A model generated the notes under the pieces. It saw only the letters and a program-made list of their open reading frames with translations. It was not told the origin of the DNA and made no database searches. From Dysidea avara (taxonomy: Eukaryota > Porifera > Demospongiae > Dictyoceratida > Dysideidae), in assembly GCF_963678975.1 (NCBI RefSeq), contig NC_089280.1, positions 18,839,863-18,903,862 of the forward strand: a DNA stretch of 64,000 nt. Direction: 5' to 3'. Position numbers and translations under genes: made by a program. Of the stretch, positions 46,500 through 59,400 are shown piece after piece (the stretch's first letter is position 1; every line of letters starts with the position of its first letter).

Positions 46500-46941
46500 T
46501 AGTACTACATTAATTTTTTGAAGCAGCAAGTAATCACCTCTTAGTAGTGTCTCACTGTTGATTTTTGCCATTTTGGCCTTTGCAGATGGTTGTGAAGTCA
46601 TAAAAGCTGTTTAAAAGGCTTTTAAACAGCTTTTATGACTTAACAGCTTTTGAATGTCTCAAACAACTGCAACACAATAATTATTTTTAGAGGCGCTTAG
46701 TACTCGCGAGGGTGCAACCAGTCGGGAGGACAATTTCACATCTAGCTACTTTGACTTTGCTTTAGTTTTGGATGAATTGTGTAATAAATGCACTAGTAAA
46801 ATGTGCATATTTTCATGAATTGCTTGGCCTGACAAAGTTTAGTAGCTATTTTAATCAGAAATATGGCTGGCTCCTCCAGCGCTGGGTGAGGGATGAGCGG
46901 GAGACATTTGCCCCAAATGCCCCATCCTGGATCCACCATTG
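46500..46941. mobile_element. Truncated relative of the 20483-21377 element
   Basis: The right part matches the right half of that element (GTCTCACTGTTGATTTTTGC, TTTGGCCTTTGCAGATGGTT, GCCCCAAATGCCCC, ends CTGGATCCACCATTG). The left end was not located. It lacks the Harbinger-like insertion. Confidence 0.65.
46595..46641. repeat. Perfect 23+1+23 inverted repeat
   Basis: The left arm starts AAGTCATAAAAGCTGTTTAA; one G separates it from an exact inverse arm. The related copy near 21056 has the left arm without the palindrome, so it arose in this copy, probably by templated repair. Confidence 0.85.
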
Positions 46942-47337
46942 CATGCACATGCACAGTTTGTGACCTACGTACAGTGTCAAGTAGCTAGGTCCTAGGATTG
47001 AACTAGCCAAATCATATAGGACATAATTATAATGAAAATGAGTAGCTGCTGCATAGTATTAAATTATTGCATTGCATGCACATATTTATGGTTTATGTAT
47101 TTGATAAATCTACCACAGAAAGACAAGTAAATTACTTTTGATCATGCAGTCATATCAGTATCAACATACACATATAATTCCCAGGGACTGTCCCACAATT
47201 ACTGTAACACTGGTTGGTTGTGTTATAATAGCAATATACAACACTGTGGCTAATGATCTAGATATACATTGCCAACATCAACGTTCTTGATTCCTTAAAC
47301 TAACTTTTGTATTTATACTTTTCTAGACACAAGCATC

Positions 47338-49152
47338 ATGGTCTCTACAGCATCAATTTGTTCTTGTAATTGTCACTTTTGGGAACAGCAAAAATATAAC
47401 TTTCATCCATACATCTATGACATTGTTGGCTTGATATTGATAATTATATTTGTTCTAATTATAATGTTGTCAAAAGGACCATGGATTGTTACTTGTATGA
47501 TCACATGGGTCTCCAAGATTTTCAATTCGTGTTTGGTGTATCTTGTTAAAATATCACGTTTACTGTGGCATTCAATGGATATTGCTACATGCAGACCAAT
47601 GGGAATAAAATCTTGGAAGAGACGTGATCCAGTTAGAGCTAGATGTTACCAATACAGGAAACTGTGTGAACTATGGATAGATTATTCAGAGTTGCTGTGC
47701 TATCTCTACCAAGTTGATCAGCTCAATCCAGTGCTTCTGGATTGTTGTTGTGGTATTGACAATCACAGATCTAATAAATACAAGACCATTTATACAACCT
47801 CTTTGCTTGATCATCTCGATTCCTTACCACAGGGATATGAAACACTTATCTCGTGTCTTAAAATGTCTGTTGAAAAGCCAGATTGTCATATAGGTCATTT
47901 CAGCTTGCTAGAACTGCTTATAGCTGATGATGTAGCCTTACTAGAATCAACAGAATACAAACACAATTTAGCTATACGCGAAATCATCAAAGTTAATTTG
48001 TCTGTTTTTGTAACACTCACTAATATAAATCAGTTATTACCACTATTGGAGAAGCGGCAACTTCTTACAGATGATGATAAGGATATATTAAGAAATACAA
48101 ATACTACAAGTAGTGATAAAGCTCGATACCTCTTAATAGATTTCCTACACACAAAAGGCCACCAGGGATATATAAGATATTTTGAATGCCTTCAGGAAGA
48201 ACAATCACATTGTGGACATCCTTCGATTCTAAGGATTATCACTAAAAGTTTACATGACCAAAATATATGTGTTCCTGAAGTCAGTGTTGATAGAGGTGTA
48301 CGAATATGGTTTAAAACAAAAGGAATATTAGGAACAAAAGAGTATTTCCTAGTTATTGAAGAACTGACATTCATTTGTTTAAGTAACAACAGTATAAAAC
48401 TTAATCAGAAAATTGATACATTTATAGAGTCACACAACACACCTGAGACTAAGGCAGTAGGAACACTAATGAAAGGTTTCAGATTCAAGTTGCTAGGTGA
48501 ATTCAACAACTTGTATGATTTAAAAACTGAAATAGAATGCTACATCCAAAGTATGAAGGTAATTGAAAACAAGAAACTCATTACTGGCAAATGGTTTCTG
48601 TTATTATCTTGCTTAAAGCGTCATGAGGGAAAATTTGAAGAAGCAAGAGCATTACTAGACCGGGCTAAGGCAGAACTGTTCTTTATAGCATCAGGTGATG
48701 ATTTGGCTCATGTTTACTATACTGAGGCATCTTTGTTGATCGAAGAAAGCAGCTGCATTACATTGCAGGGACAAAAACAGAAACAAATTATTGCATTATT
48801 ACATAACTCCATAAAATGCTCTCCCTCATCATCAAGGGGAATGAGCATCAGACAAGCCTGGTGTCACCTAAACTTGGCTCTTTGTCACATGGGGTCTAGT
48901 TTTAACTACAGCCACGTTACTCAGAAACGATCACAGCTAGAAAAGGCAAAGTCAAGTCTCACCATACTTGAGAAGCAGTTTGTTTCCTTACCACTACGAC
49001 TGCAGATGCAGTACTACACTGTAAACTGTGACTACTGCAGAGGAATCAGTAACAAACACCAAGCTCTGCAATCCATAAAAGAAGGATTACGCCTTGATGT
49101 TGACAAAAGGTTTAAAATAGACATACAATATTTGAATGATAGAATAAGATAA
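47338..49152 (+). CDS. Membrane-anchored tandem death-fold (CARD) protein with TPR-like tail
   Basis: The 604-residue frame is a single exon. A splice acceptor (TTTTCTAG, ending 47326) lies 11 bp before the ATG, so a 5' UTR intron is likely. A strong membrane segment at 27-44 (YDIVGLILIIIFVLIIML) is followed by a second hydrophobic stretch (about 49-72). Residues 213-307 read as a CARD: LLPLLEKRQLLTDDDKDIL, then SSDKARYLLIDFLHTKG, YFECLQ and a final helix after GHPSIL. Residues 103-195 repeat the pattern (YTTSLLDHLDSLPQGYETLI, then CLKM), so a second, more diverged CARD-like domain is likely. Residues 375-600 are helical with TPR-like signatures (GKFEEARALLDRAKAEL). CARDs join by homotypic contacts in apoptosis and innate immune signalling. 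The exact order TM-CARD-CARD-TPR is not one I know. No close family member is recognised; function is inferred. Confidence 0.7.
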   Translation: MVSTASICSCNCHFWEQQKYNFHPYIYDIVGLILIIIFVLIIMLSKGPWIVTCMITWVSKIFNSCLVYLVKISRLLWHSMDIATCRPMGIKSWKRRDPVRARCYQYRKLCELWIDYSELLCYLYQVDQLNPVLLDCCCGIDNHRSNKYKTIYTTSLLDHLDSLPQGYETLISCLKMSVEKPDCHIGHFSLLELLIADDVALLESTEYKHNLAIREIIKVNLSVFVTLTNINQLLPLLEKRQLLTDDDKDILRNTNTTSSDKARYLLIDFLHTKGHQGYIRYFECLQEEQSHCGHPSILRIITKSLHDQNICVPEVSVDRGVRIWFKTKGILGTKEYFLVIEELTFICLSNNSIKLNQKIDTFIESHNTPETKAVGTLMKGFRFKLLGEFNNLYDLKTEIECYIQSMKVIENKKLITGKWFLLLSCLKRHEGKFEEARALLDRAKAELFFIASGDDLAHVYYTEASLLIEESSCITLQGQKQKQIIALLHNSIKCSPSSSRGMSIRQAWCHLNLALCHMGSSFNYSHVTQKRSQLEKAKSSLTILEKQFVSLPLRLQMQYYTVNCDYCRGISNKHQALQSIKEGLRLDVDKRFKIDIQYLNDRIR

Positions 49153-49387
49153 GCCATTAACTAAACCACAAATTTACTGAATGCATGCATATCCTATGCA
49201 ATACATAAATTGATGTTCTATGCTAGACTATCATTGATCATTCAAATAGTACCAGTACTATACCATATACAGGTTTACTGTATTGTTGTGTGCAATATGC
49301 AGTATAAATTTATTTATGAGGAAACTCATTTTTTTTATTTATAATGTACAAATATATGTACTGTTATACAGGTAAAGTTTGATAAAA

Positions 49388-50160
49388 GCATTCAATAGTA
49401 AACTATTTATGGTGATGTTACATAATGGGGGAATCCAGGGGAAATTGAGTGGGTCAAAACATGTGGGTCATAGCACAAACATTTCTTTGTTTATAGTATT
49501 GCTATATATGGTTTTATGATCTCTTCAAAGCAAAACACAGATTACCTTAAACAGATCAATATATCAACAATGGTTGTCAAAATTGTCTGTATAGCATACT
49601 AGCCTTAAAAGGAAATACCTAAAACATGTTGTACTACTGTATTGCATATGCTATGTGTGCTGTGCAGGAAGACCTGCATATACACCAATTTTGAAATCTT
49701 GAAGTACCATGTCTCAATAGTTGTGATACTAGCAGGATGGAATTTCCATCAGTTTTGTATTAAAATACAGAAATAGCATTCAATAGTAAACTATTTATGG
49801 TAATGTTACATAATGGGGAAATCCAGGGGAAATTAATTGGGTGAGTCATAGCACATAAACATTTCTTTGTTTATGGTATTACTATGGTTTTGTGATCCCT
49901 TCAAAGCAAACCACAGATTACCTTTAACAGATCAACAATGGTTGTCAAAATCATCTGTATAGCATATAGCCTTAAAAGGAAATATTTAAAACAATAAAAT
50001 GGTGCTATACTACTGTATTGCACATGCTATGTGTGTTATGCATGAAGACCTGCATACACACCAATTTTGAAATCTTGAAGCACCACATATCAATGGTCCT
50101 GTGTGATATTAGCAGGACAGAATTTCTATCATTATTGTCATTAAAATACAGAAATAGTGT
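49388..50160. repeat. ~388-bp tandem duplication
   Basis: The segment starting GCATTCAATAGTAAACTATT near 49388 recurs near 49776, with GGTTGTCAAAAT, CTTAAAAGGAAATA and CACCAATTTTGAAATCTTGA in the same order. Copies differ by small indels. It lies between the CARD gene and the 3' end of the coiled-coil gene, and no gene was seen in it. Confidence 0.85.
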
Positions 50161-50449
50161 TCACACACTGATCAGTACATTTACTACTGAAGTTCATGTA
50201 TCACTTTAGTTACGCTATAGTAACCACTAATCTGCAACAATACTATATGATGTGTACACTGTACTTCCACAGGTACAACTGCTCACCTTCTAGCCAAAAA
50301 CATTACACACATCTCCATGCATCTACACCAGAGAATACAATACATACGTAATTCATGAAAAATCGCTATCCACTGAACAGATTCTAACGAGTGTTACATT
50401 CAAATAAAAAGACATGTACAATTGATGAATATAAAACAGTGAACATTAT

Positions 50450-53400
50450 TTATAACTTCCTTGGCTTCTGAGTATGAAAATGTTTCTTTTGTAATATACT
50501 TTTAGATTCTCCAGCTAGCGCCTTAGCTTGTAACACTGCAAAATACAAGATCAATGACTTGAGAATACCTAAATAGGTGTATTACTCACATTGTTCATAT
50601 ATTTTGCTTAAATCTAGTCTAAATGGAACCTAAAAGATTTCAATACAGATAATAATATATAATTAAGGAGCAATAGGTACTAACCCCAGTTGAGTCTCCA
50701 TCTAACATGCCGAGAAGTTGTCTTCCTTCGTCTAGCTCCCTTCTCTGTTGCTCCAAATATCTTAACAGTTCTTCTAGGAAAGACCGATCAATGCCCTGAA
50801 TACCAGATGACTCCAGGGCCTGTTTTAGTCTTCCTTCTGCCTCTGATATTGTCTGTATCATCTTATCTACACCTGGACTAGCACAGCTGATGGAACTGTC
50901 AGTAGTTCTTTTCCTAGGACGTGTCTCTACTGGTCTTGATCTTGATCCAACTTGATGATCAAACACAGGTTCCACAAAATCAGTCTCATCTTCTCCAGTT
51001 GGACTGGAAGCAAATGGCTGTGATCTAGAGGATGCTTGTGTTGATATTTTTGCTACTGATGGTACAGTTACTCCACTGTCCGATAATATCAAAGTGGTAT
51101 TTCTTGAATGAGCTGGTCTGTGTGATCCAACACTGATCACTGTGGCTTGTGAACCTGTCGTATCATGTGATCCCATTGAATCATGGGGTACACTAATCAC
51201 AGGGTGGTACGAGCCGTTTTGGTTTAGACCGGACAAGTTCAAATTGACTCCACTTTCTTCTAGTTTCTTACGTAGTTCGTTAGATAAATCTGCATTACTC
51301 TGAATTCCTGCACCTAGCTGATCACGCAGTGCACGAACCTCCTCCAGTAGCTTGAGAATATTCCCAGTCTGACCTGCAGGTACATTGTTTAATTGTTACT
51401 GTAGTACAGTGACATCTAAATGTACATGAACATACATGCAGCATGAGTGTACACCACACAACACCAACACACGCATCCACAAATGCACACACAAGACACA
51501 AGTTACACCAGGACTACCTTTGCCTCTGGAAAGAGGTGATGAGCTCCTCTGGTCTCCAAGAAGTTGTTGATAGATTGATAGCTCCGTCTGCAAGCTAGCT
51601 ATCTGTTGCTCCTTTTGTGCTAACTGCTGAGCAAGCAGCCTTAACTGAGACTGTAATGAGGAGTTCCTACAGGATGCACCATACAAGAGTAAACGCACAC
51701 TACCACAACCAGTAGAACATACTGTTTCCTCAACTCTCCAAGTTCTGTTAGTGCATTATCCAACTGTTCTCTCAGCTCTTCATCTTCTGTTGACTGTTGT
51801 AATTTGAGTTGTTCATTTTCAGCAAGAGAGGCACTCAATTGCTCAGCCAATAAGGAATTCTTTCTGGTTAGCTCCTCCAGAGCTCTGTTCTTGTCCTTCA
51901 ATATCTTGCCCAGTTGGTCTTCAAGAGCAGATATCTTCTTCTTGGCATCAGCAAGATCATGATGGAGCCTATAATGACCAACAATGTTAAAAGAAAAAAA
52001 TTTGCGTATGATATAATACAACAGCAAATGCAAATTACTAACATGAGAAGGAATGAAAGGTTAACTCTATTAATATACCTTACGGCATAGCAGCCAAGTA
52101 TTAAATGAGGGGGCTAAGAACAGTGGTAACTGGCTGATACAATTTGCACAGAGTATGAAGCACACTTCATGCTCTGCATAGGGTCTCTGGGGACATGCCC
52201 CTGCAGGAAATGAATTGAATTCAGTAATGAAATATAAATGACTGCATAATTGAGAAAAACTGATATCAAAATAGTTGTTGCTCATCATCAACAAACTTAT
52301 ACCTGTCTGTTTCCTGTTGTTTCATATCACTTGACTGCTGCAACTCTATCACTTGTTGTCTTAAGTTGTTCCCTTCCTGTTTGGCCTTATCAAGCTGTCC
52401 TTGTAATGTAGACACCGTCTCCTTTAAATGAGCTCTGTTAGACAAAATGATACAACACAACTACACAAGGAAGTAACTAACATTTCAGCTGCTTGTTTTC
52501 TGGGAGATGTACCAGGTGAAGGTGTGAAAGAATCGGGTATATAACGGGGTGGAGTGGTGTTTAGTTGAGCATGGAGTTTCTCTTGAAGCTCTTGATTTAG
52601 TCTAATACTCTCATGGTATTTCTCCTGGAGAGCTTTGACACTACCAGAAATTGGTGATTTAGTTGGAGATGAAAACTGTAGCTTAGTGTCTGAGGTAGTA
52701 TGAAGGGTGCGTTTCGGTGAAGAAGAAATCTTTGGTGGTGTTGTTTGAAGTCCTTTTAGTCTTTGGATTTCTGCATTAGCTTTTTGTAGCTGTGCCTGTA
52801 ATATCTTGCATTGTTGGGATAAGTTGTCCACTTGTCTTCTCAACCCTTCTACCTCCTCTTCATTAACCGCATCATTTGCAAGATGCTCTTGTAATTTTGC
52901 TTCGGACACTTGCAACTGTGCTTGGAGCTCATACACCTGTGTAGCTAACCCTTCATGTGTTGATTCATGGTCTTGTTTTTGCTGTTCAAATTTGTGATCA
53001 TATTCTTTAAGTTGACTTTGTAGTGATTCATTTAGGAGTTTCACTTCCTCCAGCTCTGCTTCCAAGCCTGCTATCTTAACTTTAGCCTTGGTGTTAGGGC
53101 TAGTGAGGCTCAGCAATGATTCTCCTGCAGCTAGTGGTGGAATATCGTCATCATCATCATCATCATCAACATGATCATCATCAACATGATCATCGTCATC
53201 ACTTGAAGCAACACTTTCAGCAGGTGTTATCACTGAATCACCTGGGGCTACTGTGTAGATGGATAGCTTGGGAGTAGCATCTCGTCCCGGGGACAGTTCT
53301 GCCAATTGTCGCTGCAACTCTGCCAACTGACTCAGTTGAGATTTGATTGAACTACATGGAAAAGCACAACATAAGCATGATCACATGTCAAAGCATTACA

Positions 53401-56400
53401 TACTCCTCAAATATATAACCAGTTGGTTAGACCCACTGTATCTATGTACGTATCTGGCCAACTTTGGCACTAAAGTGTGCAGTGAAACTATACTCTAACA
53501 GGATACCATGGGGCCAGAATGTGATAGTCCTGATTAGAGGGGTATGTAAAATGTATGCAATACAAATGAGACCACACACAAATGCCCTGGTTATCAAAAT
53601 GTTCACATTTCAGGGTGTTGGTTCCAGCAAGTAACATCATGTTATTGTGCAATACACATCATTTCTCCAAACCACAATTGTATTTGTACCTGCTAGCTTG
53701 TGAAGAGTCATGTCTGCCAGCAGCTATCTCAGTTTGGACACTATGCAACCCCTGGACAATAGACTGGAGAAAGTGCTTCACAGAGTTCGGTGAAGGTGAT
53801 GTCTAAACAAAAACACTGTATCAAAATGTCACAAACACATGCATTTAGAATCTTTGAAATACCTGCTCTTTAAAAAGGTGTACTTAATACTATGTTACCT
53901 CATGCTGTGGAATCTGCTGCAATTCTTGTAACTTTTTAATCAGTTCAGATAACTCTTCGTCCTGTGACAGGATCATAAACCCAACACCACAATCAGAAAT
54001 ATATCACACCTTCATCCTAAGCTGATCTATTAACTGTTGTCTGGCCTGCTCCAATGAACTCACATGATCTTTCAACTGTTGTATGGCTTCAGAACTTTTA
54101 ACAAGCTGTTGTCGAAGTTGTTGCAACTCATGCTGTACACAAGATACGTATATATACAATAATGTACATGACTGCCCTATTGGAGTAATATACATAAATG
54201 GTCAACTATATATATAATACACACTTGATACACCTCCTAGCAAGATATACATTGTAGAGCATTACAATTAACACAGGTTACAAAAACGATAATTATTACT
54301 CTACTTCTACTACAATATATAACTGTCTCTACAAACCCACCTAGTTTGCACAAACATGTGTTTTAAAAATATATAAATGGTGAAATTAATCAAGCCATTA
54401 CTTAGGGAAGCCAGTCTCAAATCAATTAAACCTATACACCTCTGTAGTCGCAATGGTATGTGTGTCATTTGGATTTGTTTACAGTAGACGTAAACAAGAT
54501 CATCATTTCTTCAATAAAATAGCCTTCATGTATGCACAACTGACTACAGGGCTAAATCCATACATTTGTTGTTTTGCCAATTCATGGTAAACATTTAAAT
54601 CCAAATCTCAATGCTATAGACTAATGCTAATGGTAGTTATGGCCGCAAATGTAAGCACCTGTAGTTTATTTTCAGTATAGTAACATACTGTACAATTAAT
54701 TTTATTTTCTTGCTCTTCCTACTGTCTAGCACTATAGTTCCAAAACTATTCAACAGAAACTTTGGTGGTCCATTCCTTTTACACTGTAGATAATGATGAG
54801 AAAATATAAAGAAATTTAGAATTTGTACAAACTAGGCAGGTTTTTGCTGAAATGGTCACATACACGTATGCATTAACAAGCAATTACACATCTGTTTTTC
54901 ACTATAAATATTTGTATAGGATCAGTAATTCTACAGTGGACACAATGGCTACTGGAAATACGTTATTTATGCCATTGTGCCACAAGGACTTCATCCCTAC
55001 CATTAGCCTTTGGTTTTCTCTGTTGGCATCATTCTTCATTGCTTCAACCTCAGCCTTCTGATTCAGTAACTGCTGCTGTCGAGCAATTAGCTCCTATTAG
55101 TAGTGAAAAATAATGATCATCAGTCAGTAGTACTTCATTGTAACATGTGTGTGAGTATGTGTGAATGTGTATGTGAAATGTGTGAGCATGTAGTGTCAGT
55201 ATGTGCATCTGTGTGTGTGTGTGTGCGTGTGTGGTGTGTGTGTAGTATGTGTGTGGTGCGTAGTGAGTGTGTGTATGTGCGTGCGCATGTAGTCCATGCA
55301 TTTACGTATAACATGTGTGTATAGCATGCATGAGTGAGCAACATCACTATATAGACAATTTTATAAAATTTGTGTGAGGGCTCCAGAAATGATGGCATAT
55401 CTTAGCAGCCAACATTCATACATCTCCTCACTGGTGCTCCTTTGCTGTTGCACCAGCCACACCCACCAGCAGAGCAAAGTAGACTGGGTTAGCCACAATG
55501 CCAGCATTGGCAGTGATACTGGTGCAACGAAACCACAACCCAACATAGCATATAAACAGAGCTAGAAACAGCAATTTTTAGACCAGTAGCTGGCCAAAAA
55601 AAGTTACTAATATTCTACTTGCAAAGAGGAAAACAACAAACTGATCTTTTCGCAAATGACTGATCAATTGACCTATATTTCTAGCACTGTACATAACCAA
55701 CATACATTTATATTTTTATACAATTAGCACTAAACAATGGAAGTTGCACAAAAATTTGTAATACTAAAATGCTCTAATACAACAATCACTACCAGCAAAT
55801 ATTCTAATAGAACACTCAGTAGATGCACAGCATGAGCCTACTTTGGTGACTTGTTCCTTCAGGTGCATAGCTTCCTTCAGACCAGCTATTTCACCTTCTT
55901 TAGTTGTTAATGATCGTTGGAGGTCTTCATTAAGTGACTTGAGCTTCAACTGCAATGGAATTGTAGATCAGTACACTAAACAATATAATCTCTTTGTTTC
56001 ACAAATAAGAGGTTGGAGCCTAATTATCCAATTACAAAGTTTGCGAAGTAGGAATTCACTCAAGAATTACAATAACGTGCAACCACTCTTAAAAGGCTAA
56101 TATGACTAAAGTATATTGTCTACAGGTAGACTGTACACAGTTAGAACATATTATGTGTTATGCATAAGATGAGTGGACAACTGTTCATGAGTTTGCAAAT
56201 AGTTGTGCATTCAGTTCAAAGGGACAATGGGACAAATAAAGCCTGATGTTGTTTACATGGTAGCAAATTTTTTTTTAATGAAATGATGATATAAAAACAA
56301 AGTAGTGGGTGAAAAGTTTCTTTATAACCTCTGGTGCAAAGTTATGAGAAATATAATTTTCAAGTTTTATTTGTGCGTGAATTAGAAATGCTTGCCTGAC

Positions 56401-59400
56401 TCATTCCATTATAACTACAGTGACGCCGAGTGCATCAAGGTAACCAAATAGTTTAGATAAGCAAAGCCCATTCATTCATATACATTCAATTACTATGATA
56501 GAATGCACACCATACTGATAGAACAGTTATTCCTCAGAATGTTCAGTTAATCGAAGGCAGTGACCACTGTACTAGAAGTTAAAATTTTGCTTTTCGGCAC
56601 TACTAATTCTCTGGAACTACTCACTAACCAGTTCTGCTTCAGCTTCTTGTGTAGTGTACTGAGTTTCCCTCTGCTGGTTCATAGCTAACCTTGCCTGCTC
56701 TAAATCATATCTACAACGAGTGAGTCATACAAATTAAATAGTAAATCTATATGGTGCAAGCATCCATGAATTCCCAAAATTTACGCATTAGATTTACACC
56801 ATTCCATTCAAAATCTTATAGCTTGACACTCACATGCACTATTTCCATGAATTAACTGCCATTTTATTCCTTATACAATGGTGATCGCTACGGGACCAAA
56901 GATTTTTATCTTGAACAATAGTAAGGTATTAAAACATTGTTTTAAAACTGATTCTTTGTTTATACTTAGAAATCCTGCTGTAGCTTTGTCCCCATATACA
57001 CTACAGTGCTGGGATAAACATCAAAAGACTTGTCACATCATGGCATGTCATACGGTGTGTAGTATCACATGATTGTAACTTAATAAAATGGCGAAGTGAG
57101 ACGAAAATGTGATCTATGCAAAATGAATCTTGACAATCGTGCATGTGATGGAAGAAGAAAAAAAATCTTTTAAACTTTATGAAATTACTTCTATACAACT
57201 ATTTTGTGTTAGACAAATGTCTTCTGTGAGATTCAAGAGTGAGATTCAATAACATTTTACTGACATTCCTGTGATCTTTATTGTAAGTCAATAGCTTTTG
57301 TATGCTACTTGAAATTTCTTTTTTTATAAAAATGACGTGGATGTGACTGAAACTGTTATTGTTATAAATCAAGGCTACTGTTCTGTAGGTAAAAAATCTT
57401 CTGTGAAAAGTTACGTGGTGTGAATGACAATCTGTGCAAGAAAGCATAGCACCTTGAGATTTATGGCAGCACAGAAATTTCTCAAAATCTATACTTGATG
57501 TTTATCAACCATGCCTCCAGTGGGTGTGTCATGATCTCACCCTTGAAGTTATAAGTCAAGTTAGTTTCCACTTGATGTCCAAAAATGATGTGCTAACGTT
57601 TATCTAGTAGAAAGTTATGGGTATTTTGGGAATTTATGGATGCAGGCACCATAGAAGAGGCAGTGGACATATTGTTGAAAGATTAACATAGAACCAAACT
57701 GCATTCATACATGAAAATCAGGAAAATAACTGATTGGTCAGATCTACAGTTAAATAAAGGTGCATGCAGTGTAATCCTAACAGAAAAATATGCTTATTTA
57801 CATGCTCACACCATCACTGCTATATACACAATTAGCATGCCACAATCCTTACTCTGTTCTGGTCAACTGTTCTCCTTTGTTCTTTAGTTCATTTTCCAGC
57901 TGTTTCATCTGGTACTCAGTATCCAACGCCTGCATGCAAAGACACACGGATATATGTTTTCTGAAGTAGCAATCTCCTAGATAGGGCCTTGGCCAAAGTA
58001 TTACGGTCCTATAGTACCTAATAACTTATTTAAATTGTTCTGTTGTTATGTAAAAATATTTGGCTAAATAAAAATGTCGAGTGTCTGCTATCAACAGGCT
58101 TAATTAATACCTTTAGCCTTGTTTTCTCTAAATCTTTAACTGCTCCATCTCTAGCATTCTTGATCCTATCCAATTCTTCTCGTAGAGCTTTCAATTGCTC
58201 TGGAGCAATGATAGTAACAACCGATAGTACCAGCCATTTTATAAAACATACTTTCTTTCTGGTCTAACGCCTGTTCCAGCTCTTCTGCTTTATTACGTAG
58301 AACTCCCTATGATATTTAGTAAAGTCAAGATCTAGTGATGCCACTACTGAACTATGAGATAGGTATGTTATGCTCACACTTGTATAGTGCTAATGTGTGT
58401 ACAAATTAATATTCCACCGATACAACAAAATACCAATACCCAGCGATGAAGATACTTACACCCTGTACATTTATCAATGTTCATATCAGTCCCAACAATG
58501 TTCATAAAGTACTGCCTGTTCTATGTGTTTTACAAGAAAATATATTTACCTTCCAAGTTAATGAAATACACTAATACCGTATAGCCTAAATATTTCAAGG
58601 GGAAAACTTTTGCTGATCTTTTGCAATTTTGGGGGTTACCAGTGAAAATTTTATCCTTGAAATTTAGACCTTCATAGACATGATATAACAATGATTTTGT
58701 TCAATGCCAAAGTACGGATTTTCCCACCGAGCTATACTGTAATAACATCATTCGTCTCTTGTTTAGCAACTATATTGCTTGGATCCCTACTTCAATTTTA
58801 AATACTATAATTTTTTGTTATAGCATGCAGCTATATACATATGACTGTTCTATTAGGGTGACTGCTGTATTAGAGTATCTTGAGTCGGCCTTTCACTATC
58901 AGGGTGTGTGCTACTATTTCATTGTGCTAGCATACAATAATAATGGGGTGTGTCATAATGATAGACTGCTAAGAGGTACGGTCTTGGTGCTCAATCGTTA
59001 TCAACCAGATCGCATTAATTAATTAATAGGCATGGCATTGAACCCATTGTGAAGTTACAACTACTGAGCATAAGCACTTCAGTAAGTTTGCAGCATCTAA
59101 ATATGTTGCTCAAGGAAAGTGTTGATAGGAAAAATTGATGCCTCAATATGGTTTCATTGCATGGTAAAGAAAGAAGACTAACCTGATTGAAAATAAAAGG
59201 AAAGGCAAGGCGCAGAGGGCACACACTTCTCGGAACCCCAAAAGGCACATCCCACTGGTGAGTTTGTTATAGTGGCATAAAATGGTGGCCAGGCCACTGT
59301 GGTCAGGCTGGCAGTGAGACTAAAATCCGAGTTTTAGCAATTAAAAAAAAAATCTATATCCAGCTACCTATTATATAGTATGTACGTGTTGAGCTGGATC

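Noticed and set aside
50690-52997. Plus-strand frames opposite the coiled-coil exons
   Set aside because: Shadows of the minus-strand gene, which has consistent splice sites and phase.
55050-55400. His/Thr- and Cys/Val-rich frames on both strands
   Set aside because: Translations of a TG microsatellite. The same applies to 60074-60475 and 60652-61046.
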